DNA of 64,000 nt from Methylopila sp. Yamaguchi (GCF_002897035.1 NZ_BAUX01000005.1:1-64000); one strand, 5' to 3'. Positions 55,095 to 64,000 are shown, counted from the stretch's first letter. The notes: generated by a model not told the origin, from the sequence alone. Translations and numbers: made by a program.

Positions 55095-55109
55095 TTAGGT
55101 AAATGTTAA
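55095..55109 (+). promoter_or_regulatory. CtrA-like box close to sciP
   Basis: TTAG-N7-TTAA matches the CtrA consensus at 7 of 8 positions and lies about 53 bp upstream of the sciP ATG, in the same AT-rich patch. Confidence 0.55.
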
Positions 55110-55161
55110 ATCCACCGACGTAACGTCATCGAAGACGGGAAAGTCGCGTGTGAGAGTACCG

Positions 55162-55437
55162 ATGACGGAATTGCATCGCGGGCGGACCAAATATGTGATC
55201 GGACCGGACGGTAGTCCGCTGACGATCGCCGATTTGCCCCCTTCCGACACGAAACGCTGGGTCATCCGCCGGAAGGCCGAAGTCGTCGCCGCAGTGCGTG
55301 GCGGGCTTCTCAGCCTGGAGGAGGCCTGCCAGCGCTACACCCTCACGGTCGAGGAGTTCCTGTCGTGGCAGGCCTCGATCGACCGGCATGGCCTCGCCGG
55401 TCTGCGCACCACGCGGATCCAGCAGTATCGGGCCTGA
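55162..55437 (+). CDS. sciP: CtrA inhibitor SciP (DUF1153)
   Basis: SciP binds the cell-cycle regulator CtrA and blocks its activation of target promoters. The protein (91 residues from the ATG) contains YVIGPDGSPLTIADLPP, RWVIRRKAEVVAAVRGGLLS and YTLTVEEFLSWQ, which are nearly invariant in alphaproteobacteria. A GTG four codons earlier (55150) is an alternative start; the ATG matches known relatives better. It lies between the fliK and fliF promoters and ends before a strong terminator. Confidence 0.95.
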   Translation: MTELHRGRTKYVIGPDGSPLTIADLPPSDTKRWVIRRKAEVVAAVRGGLLSLEEACQRYTLTVEEFLSWQASIDRHGLAGLRTTRIQQYRA

Positions 55438-55460
55438 TCTGCCCAAGATCAGAACGTAGC

Positions 55461-55492
55461 AAACGCCGGCGCCTCGCGCCGGCGTTTTCGTT
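55461..55492 (+). terminator. Intrinsic terminator after sciP
   Basis: A perfect 12-bp stem (AAACGCCGGCGC / GCGCCGGCGTTT) with a CTC loop is followed by TTCGTTT, 23 bp past the sciP stop. It isolates sciP from the fliF operon. Confidence 0.9.
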
Positions 55493-55516
55493 TGCGCTTC
55501 CCCCCGCGGGCGCCCG

Positions 55517-55555
55517 TTAACGACCCGTTTACCATACGGCAGGCAAATCTTGCCG
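55517..55555 (+). promoter_or_regulatory. fliF promoter: CtrA-like box plus GGCA-N5-TGCC repeat
   Basis: TTAA-N7-TTTACC (55517-55533) is a CtrA-type box. After ATACGGC follows GGCAAATCTTGCC, an inverted repeat of form GGCA-N5-TGCC (55542-55554). The block ends about 42 bp before the fliF GTG. The flhA upstream region has the same parts at the same spacing. Confidence 0.7.
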
Positions 55556-55596
55556 GGTGGCGCGCGACCGACCAGCGGCGGCGCCGGGAGACGGCA

Positions 55597-57288
55597 GTGA
55601 ACGGGTTCGTCGGATTCTTGCGTTCCTTTGGGGCCGGCCGCATCGCCGCGATGCTCGCCGTCGTCCTCGCGCTCGTCGGCTTCTTCGCCTTCACGATCGT
55701 GCGCTTCTCCCAGCCGCAGATGGTGGCGCTGTTCACCGATCTGTCGATGACCGACTCCGCGGCCATCATCAAAGAGCTCGAGCAGCAGAACGTGCCCTAC
55801 GAGCTCCGCAACGAGGGCGCGGGCATCCTGGTGCCCAAAGAGAACGCGGCGAAGCTCCGGATGGGCCTCGCCGAAAAGCGCCTGCCCTCCGGCGGCGGCG
55901 TCGGATGGGAGATCTTCGACAAGGGCGACGGCTTCTCCGCGACGAGCTTCGTCCAGAACGTCAATCACCTGCGCGCGCTCGAAGGCGAGCTCGCCCGCTC
56001 CATCAGCTCGCTCAACCGAGTGGAGGCCGCGCGCGTCCATCTGGTGATCCCCGAAAAGCCGCTGTTCACGCGCGACGCGCCGCAGCCCTCCGCCTCCATC
56101 GTGGTGCGGGTCCGCGGCGACCTCGACGGCGGCGAGATCCGCGCCATCCGCCACCTGGTCGCCTCGGCCGTGCAGGGCCTGAAGCCGGACAAGGTCTCGC
56201 TGGTCGACGAAGGCGGGCGTCTGCTCGCCGACGGCGCCGAGGGCGAGGACGGCGGGACCGCCGCGGCGGAGGAGCGCACCGTGACGCTGGAGCGGCGGCT
56301 CCGGGAGAGGGCGGAGGCCATCCTCGGCCGCATCGTCGGCCCGGACCGCGCCCGCGTCGAGGTGCGGGCGGAGATGGACAACACCAAGTCCACCGTCACC
56401 GCCGACACCTTCGATCCGGAAGGCCGCGTGGTGCGCTCGACGCAGACGCGCGAGGAGAGCTCGCAGTCGAGCCAGCCCGTCGACCAGACCGTGTCGGTCG
56501 GAAACCAGATCCCGAACGGCGCGGCAGCCCAGGCTCAGGCTCAGGCCGCGACCGGGCCGAAGGACGCCTCCAACAAGACCGAAGAGGTCGTGAACTACGA
56601 GATCTCGCGCACCACGCGGACCGAAGTGAAGGACGGCGGCCGGCTGAAGCGGATCTCGGTCGCGGTCCTCGTCGATGGGGTCTACACGCAAGGGCCGAAC
56701 GGCGACGCCGCCTACGCCCCCCGCAGCCAGGAGGAGCTCGACCGCATCGGCGCGCTGGTGCGCTCCGCGGTCGGCTTCGACCAGGCCCGCGGCGACGCGA
56801 TCGAGGTGGTCAATCTCCGCTTCGCCACCATGCCCGCCTCGCAGAGCGCGGGCGACGCGCCGGGACTGTTCGACTTCACCCGGGACGACATGATGCGCTG
56901 GGCCGAGCTCGGGGTGCTCGCGCTGCTCACCATTCTGGTCCTGCTCGTCGTGGTCCGCCCGCTGGTGCGCAAGGCGCTGTCGCCCGACCGGGTCATGCTC
57001 GTCGCCAACGGCGCCGGCGGCGTCAGCATCGTCGGGGCGGGCGAGGCAGGCGGCGCGGGGGGCGTGGTCCAGCTGACGGGCGGCGGGACCCCCGCCCTGG
57101 CCTCGCCCGACGGTTCGGTCGCGGGGCTTCCCGTTGGGACGGACGCGGAGGCCGCCCAGCGGATCGCGATCGCCGAGCTGTCCGGCCGCGTCCAGTCGCA
57201 GTCGGTCCAGCGCATCGGCGAGCTGGTGCAGAACAACCCGAACGAGACGGTCGCCATCATCCGCCAGTGGCTGCAGGAGCCCGCCTGA
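55597..57288 (+). CDS. fliF: Flagellar MS-ring protein FliF
   Basis: FliF forms the membrane ring and export-gate housing of the flagellar motor. The 563-residue protein has a first membrane segment at about residues 17-38 ([17 protein letters not shown]), the secretin-like ring domains with [16 protein letters not shown] and [15 protein letters not shown], a second membrane segment near 440-465, and a C-terminal FliG-binding tail ([20 protein letters not shown]). The GTG start has GGGAGA just upstream. It is first in the fliF-fliG-fliH-fliN-flbD operon. Confidence 0.97.
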   Translation: MNGFVGFLRSFGAGRIAAMLAVVLALVGFFAFTIVRFSQPQMVALFTDLSMTDSAAIIKELEQQNVPYELRNEGAGILVPKENAAKLRMGLAEKRLPSGGGVGWEIFDKGDGFSATSFVQNVNHLRALEGELARSISSLNRVEAARVHLVIPEKPLFTRDAPQPSASIVVRVRGDLDGGEIRAIRHLVASAVQGLKPDKVSLVDEGGRLLADGAEGEDGGTAAAEERTVTLERRLRERAEAILGRIVGPDRARVEVRAEMDNTKSTVTADTFDPEGRVVRSTQTREESSQSSQPVDQTVSVGNQIPNGAAAQAQAQAATGPKDASNKTEEVVNYEISRTTRTEVKDGGRLKRISVAVLVDGVYTQGPNGDAAYAPRSQEELDRIGALVRSAVGFDQARGDAIEVVNLRFATMPASQSAGDAPGLFDFTRDDMMRWAELGVLALLTILVLLVVVRPLVRKALSPDRVMLVANGAGGVSIVGAGEAGGAGGVVQLTGGGTPALASPDGSVAGLPVGTDAEAAQRIAIAELSGRVQSQSVQRIGELVQNNPNETVAIIRQWLQEPA

Positions 57289-57289
57289 G

Positions 57290-58330
57290 ATGGCCCGCGC
57301 TCCCGTCCGCTCCACCGCCGTCGCCACCACCGACCGCTCGCTGACGGGCGTCGAGCGCGCGGCGGTGCTGATGCTCGCGCTCGGCGACGAGCACGGCGCG
57401 CCGATCTGGAAGCTGCTCGAGGACGATGAGATCCGCGAGGTCTCCTCGGCCATGGCGAGCCTCGGGTCGATCGAGATGTCGAAGGTCGAGACCCTGCTGG
57501 TGGACTTCGTCGGCCAGCTCTCGGCCGCGGGCGCGCTGATGGGCAACTTCGACTCGACCGAGCGTCTGCTCGCGCGCTTCCTGCCGAAGGACCGCGTCGG
57601 CACCATCATGGAGGAGATCCGGGGTCCCGCCGGCCGCACCATGTGGGAGAAGCTCTCCAACATGCAGGAGGCGGTGCTCGCGAACTACCTCAAGAACGAG
57701 TATCCGCAGACCGTCGCCGTGGTGCTGTCGAAGATCCGCGCCGAACAGGCCGGCCGCGTGCTGTCGATCCTGCCGGAAGACTTTGCGCTCGACGTGGTCA
57801 AGCGCATGCTCGCCATGGAGAACGTGCAGAAGGACATCCTCGAGCGCGTCGAGCAGACGCTCCGCGCCGAGCTGATGTCGAACCTGTCCCAGACCTCGCG
57901 GCGCGACCCGCACGAGCAGGTCGCCGAGATCTTCAACTCCTTCGACCGGCAGACCGAGACGCGCTTCCTGACGAAGCTCGACGAGGAGGCGAAGGAGAGC
58001 GCCGACCGCATCAAGCAGCTGATGTTCACCTTCGACGACCTCGCAAAGCTGAACGCCGCCGGCGTCCAGACCCTGCTGCGCGACGCCCCCCGGGACAAGC
58101 TCGCCGTCGCGCTCAAGGGCGCGAGCCAGACCATGCGCGACTTTTTCATGGGGAACATGTCGAGCCGGGCCGCGAAGATGATGTCGGACGACATGGAGGC
58201 GCTCGGCCCCGTGCGCCTGAAGGACGTCGACGAGGCCCAGGCGATCCTGGTCGGCGTCGCCAAGGATCTGGCGGCCTCGGGCGAGATCGTGATCTCGAAG
58301 AACAAGGAGGAGGACGACTTTGTCTACTGA
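57290..58330 (+). CDS. fliG: Flagellar motor switch protein FliG
   Basis: FliG couples the rotor to the stators. The 346-residue protein has the N-terminal FliF-binding domain ([15 protein letters not shown]), a middle domain with [14 protein letters not shown], and the C-terminal torque domain with charged residues in [21 protein letters not shown]. It starts 1 bp after the fliF stop and overlaps fliH by 11 bp. Confidence 0.97.
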   Translation: MARAPVRSTAVATTDRSLTGVERAAVLMLALGDEHGAPIWKLLEDDEIREVSSAMASLGSIEMSKVETLLVDFVGQLSAAGALMGNFDSTERLLARFLPKDRVGTIMEEIRGPAGRTMWEKLSNMQEAVLANYLKNEYPQTVAVVLSKIRAEQAGRVLSILPEDFALDVVKRMLAMENVQKDILERVEQTLRAELMSNLSQTSRRDPHEQVAEIFNSFDRQTETRFLTKLDEEAKESADRIKQLMFTFDDLAKLNAAGVQTLLRDAPRDKLAVALKGASQTMRDFFMGNMSSRAAKMMSDDMEALGPVRLKDVDEAQAILVGVAKDLAASGEIVISKNKEEDDFVY

Positions 58331-59021
58331 CCTCCCCTCCCCGCGCGAGGACGGGCGCCCGCGACCCGCGCGCTTCCTGTTCGACCAGGACTTCGGCGCG
58401 CCGGCGGTCCCGAAAGCGCCGGCCGCCCCCCAAGGACCTGCGATGGTCTCCCTGGAGGACCACGAAGCCGCGCTCAAGAAGGCCGAGACGTCGGCGTTCC
58501 GCCGCGGCGAGGCCGAGGGCCGCAAGGCCGCCCGCGACGCCGACTCCGCCCGCCTGACGGCCGCCGTGGAGAGTCTCGGCGCGCGGCTTGCGGAAGCCCT
58601 GGCTCAAGCGGACTCGCGCGCCGCCGCCGCCGAGCGCGACGGCGTCGCGCTCGCGCTCGCCCTCGCCCGGAAGATCGCGGGCGCCGCCGTGGCCCGCGCG
58701 CCGATGGCCGAGATCGAAGCCGCCGCCGAGGCATGCTTCCTCGAGTTGCGCCAGGCGCCCCACGTCGCCGTGCGCGTCACGCCCGACGTCGTCGAGCCGG
58801 TGCGCGAGCAGCTTGCGTCCATGGCCCATGAGCGCGGCTTCGCCGGCCGCTTGATCGTTCTCGGCGACCCCGACGTCGCCAAGGGCGACGTGCGTCTGGA
58901 GTGGGCGGACGGCGGCGTCGTGCGCGACTCCGAGGCGGTCGCCCGAGCGATCGACGACGCGATCGCGCAGCACTTCGCCGCCGAAGGCGGCGCCGACGAC
59001 ATCGAAGGAGCGACGCCATGA
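58320..59021 (+). CDS. fliH: Flagellar assembly protein FliH/FlbE-like
   Basis: The 233-residue protein lies where FliH (FlbE in Caulobacter) is expected and has its character: Ala/Glu-rich helices at 45-125 ([20 protein letters not shown]) and a C-terminal globular part ([30 protein letters not shown]). FliH holds the export ATPase FliI. I take the TTG at 58320 as start because AAGGAGGAGG lies about 7 bases before it, inside the end of fliG. The next ATG would remove 41 residues. Confidence 0.82.
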   Translation: MSTDLPSPREDGRPRPARFLFDQDFGAPAVPKAPAAPQGPAMVSLEDHEAALKKAETSAFRRGEAEGRKAARDADSARLTAAVESLGARLAEALAQADSRAAAAERDGVALALALARKIAGAAVARAPMAEIEAAAEACFLELRQAPHVAVRVTPDVVEPVREQLASMAHERGFAGRLIVLGDPDVAKGDVRLEWADGGVVRDSEAVARAIDDAIAQHFAAEGGADDIEGATP

Positions 59022-59365
59022 GCGCCGGCAAGGACATCCCGCTGCCCGAGCTCGACAACGACGTCGACTTCTCGACGCCGGCCAAGCGCAAGGACGACGA
59101 GTCGCACGAGACCCGGGGCGCCGCAGATCTCGAGGCGGTGTTCGACGTCCCGGTGTCGGTCTCGGCGGTGCTCGGGCGTGCGCGGATCGACGTCGGCTCG
59201 ATGCTGCGGCTGAAGCCCGGCGCCGTGCTGGAGCTCGACCGCAAGGTCGGCGAGGCGATCGACATCTTCGTCAACGACCGCCTGGTCGCCCGCGGCGAGG
59301 TCGTGCTCGTCGACGAGCGGCTCGGCGTGACCATGACCGAAATCATCAAGCCCGACCGGACCTGA
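59018..59365 (+). CDS. fliN: Flagellar motor switch protein FliN
   Basis: FliN forms the C-ring with FliG and FliM. The 115-residue protein ends in a surface-presentation (SpoA) domain: VFDVPVSVSAVLGRARI, LRLKPGAVLELDRKVGEAID, FVNDRLVARGEVVLVDERLG. AAGGAG precedes the ATG, which overlaps the fliH stop (ATGA). Confidence 0.96.
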   Translation: MSAGKDIPLPELDNDVDFSTPAKRKDDESHETRGAADLEAVFDVPVSVSAVLGRARIDVGSMLRLKPGAVLELDRKVGEAIDIFVNDRLVARGEVVLVDERLGVTMTEIIKPDRT

Positions 59366-59379
59366 GCGGAGGACACGCC

Positions 59380-60741
59380 ATGCGCCTCACCATCGTCGGC
59401 CACCTGAAGGGCCAGCTCACCGCCGCCACGCGGATCGCCATGAACCGCGGCGCCGCCGTCACCCACGCCGAGAGCGTGGACCAGGCGATGCGGACGCTGC
59501 GCGCCGGCCGCGGCGCCGACCTGATCATGGTCGACGTCGCGCTCGACGTGCGCGACCTGATGACCCAGCTCGAGGCCGAGCGCTTCCACGTGCCGGTGGT
59601 GGCCTGCGGCGTCGACAACGACGCCGGCGCCGCCGTCGCCGCGATCCGGGCAGGCGCGAAGGAGTACATCCCCCTCCCCCCCGATCCGGAACTGATCGCG
59701 GCGGTGCTCGCGGCGGTCTCGGACGACAGCCGCGACTTCGTGTTCCGCGACCCTGCGATGATCGCGGTCGTCCAGCTCGCGACCCAGATCGCCGCCTCCT
59801 CGGCGAGCGTGCTGATCGCCGGCGAAAGCGGATCGGGCAAGGAGATGCTCGCCCGCCACCTTCACCAGAAGTCGCCCCGCGCCGGCAAGGCCTTCGTCTC
59901 GGTCAACTGCGCCGCGATCCCGGAGCAGCTGCTCGAGAGCGAGCTGTTCGGCCACGAGAAGGGGGCCTTCACCGGCGCCACCGCGCGCCGCATCGGCAAG
60001 TTCGAGGAGGCTTCGGGCGGGACGCTGCTGCTGGACGAGATCTCCGAGATGGACATCCGGCTCCAGGCCAAGCTCCTTCGCGCGCTGCAGGAGCGGGTGA
60101 TCGATCGCGTCGGCGGCTCGAAGCCGGTGCCGGTCGACATCCGCGTCATCGCGACCTCGAACCGCAACCTCGCCGACGAGGTGCGCCGGGGAACGTTCCG
60201 CGAGGACCTGCTTTACCGCCTGAACGTCGTCACGCTCAAAATTCCGCCGCTGCGGGAGCGTCCGGCGGACGTCGCGGCGCTCGCGACGCACTTCGCCAAG
60301 AAATACGCCGCGGCGAACGGCTTGCCGCTGCGGCCGATCTCGACGGACGCGCGGGCGAGCCTGATGCGCTCGCGCTTCCCCGGCAACGTGCGCGAGCTCG
60401 AGAACACCATCCACCGCGCGGTGCTGCTCGCGACCGGGCCGGAGATCGGCGCCGAAGCGATCTTGAGCCCCGACGGCGCGCCGGCGCCCGGCCGCGAGAC
60501 CGGCCTCGCCGCGCGCGCGCTGGAGACGGCGGAGAGCGTGACCCGCGGCTTCGTCGGCCGCACCGTGGCGGACGTGGAGCGCGAGCTCATCATCGACACG
60601 CTCGGCCACACCCAGGGCAACCGCACCCACGCCGCCAACATCCTCGGCATCTCGATCCGGACCCTGCGCAACAAGCTGAACCAGTACGACGACGAGGGCT
60701 TCGCCATCCCGCCGCCCCAGGGCGGCGTCGCGGCGGCGTAA
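59380..60741 (+). CDS. flbD: Sigma-54-dependent flagellar regulator FlbD
   Basis: FlbD activates sigma-54 flagellar promoters and represses early ones such as fliF. The 453-residue protein has an N-terminal receiver-like region (1-115), an AAA+ domain with Walker A GESGSGKE (148-155), the sigma-54 loop GAFTGA (195-200), GGTLLLDEISEMDIRLQAKL, and a Fis-type helix-turn-helix near 415-440 (THAANILGISIRTLRNKL). The receiver lacks the N-terminal acidic pair, starting IVGHLKG, so phosphorylation is unlikely. It is last in the fliF operon. Confidence 0.95.
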   Translation: MRLTIVGHLKGQLTAATRIAMNRGAAVTHAESVDQAMRTLRAGRGADLIMVDVALDVRDLMTQLEAERFHVPVVACGVDNDAGAAVAAIRAGAKEYIPLPPDPELIAAVLAAVSDDSRDFVFRDPAMIAVVQLATQIAASSASVLIAGESGSGKEMLARHLHQKSPRAGKAFVSVNCAAIPEQLLESELFGHEKGAFTGATARRIGKFEEASGGTLLLDEISEMDIRLQAKLLRALQERVIDRVGGSKPVPVDIRVIATSNRNLADEVRRGTFREDLLYRLNVVTLKIPPLRERPADVAALATHFAKKYAAANGLPLRPISTDARASLMRSRFPGNVRELENTIHRAVLLATGPEIGAEAILSPDGAPAPGRETGLAARALETAESVTRGFVGRTVADVERELIIDTLGHTQGNRTHAANILGISIRTLRNKLNQYDDEGFAIPPPQGGVAAA

Positions 60742-60864
60742 GAGGCTCGGACAAGGCGCCGGCGACCCGCGCCACATCCCGGCCTGGGGTCCAGCGGCGA
60801 CTAGCGACATCCGGCCCGCCCGCGCCATCTTGGCCCTTGAGCGACGCGGGCGGAGACGGCGGAC

Positions 60865-61485
60865 ATGACAGGCTGGCGCGGACACGGACTGCGGATAGGG
60901 ACGGCCACCGCGGTCGGGCTCGTCGTCGGCCTGCCCGCGGCGCTGTTCGCGCCGCCGACGATCGCGACCGCGCTTGGCTGGGACGCGGGCGCGCTCGCCT
61001 ACGCCGTCGGCGCCTGGCTGCGGCTTCGGGCGGTTCCCGCGGAGACCTTCAAGGCCTGGTCCGCCGAGGAGGACGAGGGCCGGGCCACGATCACGCTGAT
61101 CCTGACCGCGGCGTCAGCCGTCAGCGTACTCTCGATCTTCGCCATGGTGACCGACAAGAGCTCGGCCGCGGTGCTGGCCCTCGCCGCCGTCACCATCCTC
61201 TGCTCGTGGGGACTGGTGCACACCGTCTTCGCCGTTCACTACGCCCACGCCTGCTACGCCGCCGGACCCGACGCGCCGGCGATCGACTTCCCCGGCGACG
61301 AGCCTCCTGTGTTCGACGACTTCGCCTATTACGCCTTCGTCGTCGGCATGACCTTTCAGGTCTCGGACTGCGCGACCCGCTCGACCGCGATGCGACGGCT
61401 GACTCTGGTCCACGGGGTCGTGTCCTTCGTCTTCAACACCGTCATCATCGCGATCAGCGTCGGGGTCGCGTCAGGGATGCTCTGA
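60865..61485 (+). CDS. DUF1345 membrane protein
   Basis: The 206-residue protein has five or so membrane segments and the DUF1345 signatures ALAYAVGAWLRLR, WGLVHTVFAVHYAHACY and FAYYAFVVGMTFQVSD. The function is unknown. It lies 123 bp after flbD on the same strand and converges with the chemoreceptor gene, stops 3 bp apart. Confidence 0.88.
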   Translation: MTGWRGHGLRIGTATAVGLVVGLPAALFAPPTIATALGWDAGALAYAVGAWLRLRAVPAETFKAWSAEEDEGRATITLILTAASAVSVLSIFAMVTDKSSAAVLALAAVTILCSWGLVHTVFAVHYAHACYAAGPDAPAIDFPGDEPPVFDDFAYYAFVVGMTFQVSDCATRSTAMRRLTLVHGVVSFVFNTVIIAISVGVASGML

Positions 61486-61488
61486 GCC

Positions 61489-62835
61489 TCAGGCGGCGCG
61501 CACCTGCGCGAAGAACCGCTTCACGGTGCCGTCGATCTCCTCGACCTTCAGCTTCAGGTCGCCAGACAGCCCGTAGACGTCGGTCGAGGCGGCGGCGGTC
61601 TCCCCGTTCGCCTGCTTCACCACGGCGATGGCGCCCACCACCTCGTCGGAGTTGCCGGCCGCGCGCTGGGCGCTCATGGCGATCTCCTGGGTCGCCGCTT
61701 CCTGCTGCTGCACGGCCGCGGAGATCGAGCCCGCGATCGTCGCGACCTCGGCGATCGTCGCGAGGATCGAGGCGATGTCGTCGACCGAGGTGCGGGTCGA
61801 GGCCTGCACGGCCGCGATCTGCGTGGTGATCTCGTCGGTCGCTTCGGCGGTCTGGCGGGCGAGCTCCTTGACCTCCGATGCGACCACCGCGAAGCCGCGC
61901 CCCGCCTCGCCCGCGCGCGCCGCCTCGATGGTGGCGTTCAACGCGAGCAGATTGGTCTGGGCTGCGATGCTGGAAATCATCCCGACGACCGAGCCGATGC
62001 GCTCCGTGGTGTCGGCCAGGCTCGAGATCGTGCGGTTCGTGCGCTCAACCTCGGTCGACGCCTGCTGCGCGGTGAGGAAGGAGCGCTTGGCCTGCTCGCC
62101 GATGTCGCGGATCGAGGTCGCAAGCTCCTCGGTGGCGGCGGCGGAGGCGCGCACCACCTCGGAGGTGCCGGTCGCGGCCGCCGCCATCGCGTCGGCGCGG
62201 TCGTCTGTCGCGGCCGCCGCGGCCTCGAGCGTGGAGGCGGTCTCGCTCATCCGGGTCGAGGCCTGCCCCATGCTGTCGAGCGACGCCGCCATGACCGCGT
62301 CGAAGCCGTTGATCGCGGTCTCGATGGCGGCGTTCTTCGCCGCGAGATCGCCCATGATTTTGTCCTGGTAGACCGAGATCGCGAGCTCCATGTCGAGCAT
62401 CACCGCCTTCGAGACGGCGCGCGCGAGCCGCATCGCCTTCGGCCCCGAAAACCGGTGGGTTTCGCCGAGGATCTGGAACAGACGGTCCTGCACGAAGGCG
62501 TAGCCGCCGATGTACCAGCGCGGCTCCAGCCCGATGCGGACGTGCGCCATGCCGATCCGGCGGACGCTGTCGAAGTAGCCGGCGTCGAAGGCGCCCGAGA
62601 ACAGGCGCTCCCAGTGCCCGCCCTGCGCCGACTTCAGCCGGGGCTCGTTGCCCCGGACCCGCGCCGCGAGCTCCGGCTGGCTGGAGAGATGGGCGTAAAA
62701 CCCGTCCAGGATCGATCCGAGGTGCGGCTGGACCACCGTCCAGGCGGCGCGCAGCCGCTGCTTCGCCTCCTCGTCGATCTGGAGAAATAAAAGATGCGAG
62801 GACGCGTCGCCCGACGCGCCGGCGTGATTGGTCAT
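61489..62835 (-). CDS. Globin-coupled soluble chemoreceptor
   Basis: The 448-residue protein joins a sensor globin (about 15-165) to a chemotaxis signalling domain (about 200-448). The globin has the proximal haem ligand candidate His98 in [20 protein letters not shown]. The signalling tip is the hairpin [20 protein letters not shown] followed by [14 protein letters not shown]. No membrane segment is present, so it should be a cytoplasmic oxygen or redox sensor of the HemAT type feeding CheA. It is divergent from flhA. Confidence 0.92.
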   Translation of the reverse strand: MTNHAGASGDASSHLLFLQIDEEAKQRLRAAWTVVQPHLGSILDGFYAHLSSQPELAARVRGNEPRLKSAQGGHWERLFSGAFDAGYFDSVRRIGMAHVRIGLEPRWYIGGYAFVQDRLFQILGETHRFSGPKAMRLARAVSKAVMLDMELAISVYQDKIMGDLAAKNAAIETAINGFDAVMAASLDSMGQASTRMSETASTLEAAAAATDDRADAMAAAATGTSEVVRASAAATEELATSIRDIGEQAKRSFLTAQQASTEVERTNRTISSLADTTERIGSVVGMISSIAAQTNLLALNATIEAARAGEAGRGFAVVASEVKELARQTAEATDEITTQIAAVQASTRTSVDDIASILATIAEVATIAGSISAAVQQQEAATQEIAMSAQRAAGNSDEVVGAIAVVKQANGETAAASTDVYGLSGDLKLKVEEIDGTVKRFFAQVRAA

Positions 62836-62877
62836 GATCTTCCCCCGAAGTCTGAAGGCGATGCTCCGGGAACTGCG

Positions 62878-62892
62878 TTAACCACGGGTTAC
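62878..62892. promoter_or_regulatory. CtrA-like box between the chemoreceptor and flhA
   Basis: TTAA-N7-TTAC followed by CC matches the CtrA consensus at 7 of 8 positions. On the minus strand it lies 43 bp upstream of the chemoreceptor ATG, so it could put that gene under CtrA control. It is separate from the flhA box 52 bp further on. Confidence 0.5.
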
Positions 62893-62929
62893 CCCGGGGC
62901 ATGCTCGCCGGGGCATGCGCACCCCCGCG

Positions 62930-62968
62930 TTAACCTCTCGTCAACCATACGGCCGGCATTTTCTGCCG
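62930..62968 (+). promoter_or_regulatory. flhA promoter: CtrA-like box plus GGCA-N5-TGCC repeat
   Basis: TTAA-N7-TCAACC (62930-62946) is followed by ATACGGC and then by GGCATTTTCTGCC (62955-62967). The distance from the first TTAA to GGCA is 25 bp, exactly as in the fliF promoter. The block ends about 30 bp before the flhA ATG. Confidence 0.7.
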
Positions 62969-62997
62969 AGCGGAATGCGAGAGTTGCGGGGCGAGGC

Positions 62998-64000
62998 ATG
63001 TCGGACGTGACGGTGTCGGCGGATCGGGGAACACCCCCGGCCGCCGTCGGAAACGGCTTCGCCCTGCCCCCAAGCCTTTCGAAAGCTTGGGGATTCCTGC
63101 GCACTGGAGACATGGGGCTCGCCCTCGGCGTCCTGGTCATCCTGTGCGTGCTGATCGTCCCGCTGCCGCCGCTGATCCTCGACCTGCTCCTCGCGGTCTC
63201 GATCATCCTGTCCGTATTGATCCTGATGACAGCGCTGTTCATCGAGAAACCGCTCGAATTCTCGGCGTTTCCAACGATTCTCCTGGTCGCCACCATGCTT
63301 CGGCTGGCGCTCAACCTCGCCTCGACGCGGCTGATCCTCGGACACGGCCACGAGGGCACGGACGCCGCCGGCCACGTCATCGAAGCCTTCGGCAACTTCG
63401 TGATGGGCGGCAACTTCGTCATCGGGATCATCGTGTTCGCGATCCTGATCATCGTGAATTTCGTCGTCATCACAAAGGGTTCGGGCCGTATCGCCGAGGT
63501 CGCCGCGCGCTTCACCCTCGACGCCATGCCCGGCAAGCAGATGGCGATCGACGCGGATCTGTCCGCCGGCCTGATCGACGAGGCGACCGCGAAGGTCCGC
63601 CGCAAGGAGCTCGAAGACGAATCGACCTTCTTCGGCGCCATGGACGGCGCATCGAAGTTCGTGCGCGGCGACGCGATCGCGGCCCTGCTGATCACCTTCA
63701 TCAACGTCATCGGCGGCATCATCATCGGCGTCGGCCAGAACGGCCTTGGGTTCGCGGACGCCGCGCACTCCTACACGCTGCTGTCGGTCGGCGACGGCCT
63801 CGTCAGCCAGATCCCCGCGCTCATCGTCTCGACCGCGGCCGGCATGCTCGTCTCCAAGGCCGGCGTCTCGGGCTCCGCCGACCGCGCGCTAGTGAAGCAG
63901 CTCTCCGGCTATCCGAAGGCGCTCGGCATCGCCGCAGCGGTCATGGCGGTCATGGCGCTGCTGCCGGGCATTCCGCTGATCCCCTTCATGGCCCTCGCCG
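62998..64000 (+). CDS. flhA: Flagellar export gate protein FlhA, N-terminal part (cut by window end)
   Basis: FlhA is the main gate protein of flagellar type III export. The visible 334 residues cover the membrane half: several hydrophobic segments ([36 protein letters not shown]) and the conserved cytoplasmic loop [38 protein letters not shown] and [18 protein letters not shown]. The ATG at 62998 begins [11 protein letters not shown]. The C-terminal cytoplasmic half lies beyond the window. Confidence 0.95.
   Translation, partial: MSDVTVSADRGTPPAAVGNGFALPPSLSKAWGFLRTGDMGLALGVLVILCVLIVPLPPLILDLLLAVSIILSVLILMTALFIEKPLEFSAFPTILLVATMLRLALNLASTRLILGHGHEGTDAAGHVIEAFGNFVMGGNFVIGIIVFAILIIVNFVVITKGSGRIAEVAARFTLDAMPGKQMAIDADLSAGLIDEATAKVRRKELEDESTFFGAMDGASKFVRGDAIAALLITFINVIGGIIIGVGQNGLGFADAAHSYTLLSVGDGLVSQIPALIVSTAAGMLVSKAGVSGSADRALVKQLSGYPKALGIAAAVMAVMALLPGIPLIPFMALA

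Noticed and set aside
62951-62968. flhA repeat read as a sigma-54 promoter
   Set aside because: GG and GC are 8 bases apart in CCGGCATTTTCTGCCG, two short of the fixed spacing of 10, whereas the inverted-repeat reading is shared with fliF.

Overview
This window is a 64 kb piece of a GC-rich alphaproteobacterial chromosome. The order is most likely Hyphomicrobiales (Rhizobiales); I cannot name the genus. The pointers are the CtrA/SciP/FlbD type of flagellar control with a fliF-fliG-fliH-fliN-flbD gene order as in Caulobacter, a three-gene proton-translocating transhydrogenase behind an aa3-oxidase subunit IV-like gene, paired DUF465 genes, and a PmtA-type phospholipid methyltransferase. I saw no rRNA, tRNA, CRISPR array, insertion sequence or phage gene. 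The region looks like vertically inherited core and metabolic DNA.

Layout. Positions 1-5 kb hold the end of an AbrB-family membrane protein, then a leftward purine block (purC, a secreted protein, purS, a second related secreted protein, purQ, DUF72). Positions 5.3-31.1 kb hold a very complete alpha-glucan/trehalose cluster. Leftward it has a DUF2934 gene and glgX. Rightward it has glgE, a treS-maltokinase fusion, glgB, a second glgX/treX, treZ, malQ and treY, mostly joined by 4-bp ATGA/GTGA overlaps, then a 76-aa unknown, glgP, glgC, a secreted unknown and glgA. Positions 31-43.7 kb are housekeeping: an L,D-transpeptidase lipoprotein, an unknown GHSKG hydrolase-like protein with an ABC exporter, two DUF465 genes, purEK, rpsU, a TPR lipoprotein, cfa, thiC behind a TPP riboswitch, a shortened DUF4239-like membrane protein and gpmA. 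Positions 43.8-52.6 kb carry pntAA-pntAB-pntB with the small subunit IV-like gene, two kinase-fold genes, and a GNAT-like unknown, mnmA and pmtA. Positions 52.8-64 kb are flagellar: flgD-fliK leftward, sciP, fliF-fliG-fliH-fliN-flbD, a DUF1345 protein, a soluble globin-coupled chemoreceptor, and the start of flhA.

How the genes work together. The glucan cluster encodes two routes into alpha-1,4-glucan: ADP-glucose (GlgC, GlgA) and maltose-1-phosphate (TreS-Mak, GlgE). It also encodes branching (GlgB), debranching (two GlgX), phosphorolysis (GlgP), disproportionation (MalQ) and conversion of glucan ends to trehalose (TreY, TreZ). Carbon could therefore cycle between glycogen and trehalose using this locus alone. 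In the flagellar part the promoter DNA is informative. fliF and flhA share one architecture: a CtrA-like box followed, at identical spacing, by a GGCA-N5-TGCC inverted repeat that is probably the FlbD target. The fliK-flgD unit instead has a near-consensus sigma-54 promoter with a similar inverted repeat upstream. sciP sits behind half-sites spaced 11 bp apart. This fits a CtrA -> FlbD/sigma-54 cascade and is the best novel-detail lead in the window, together with the unknown proteins embedded in the glucan and purine operons.
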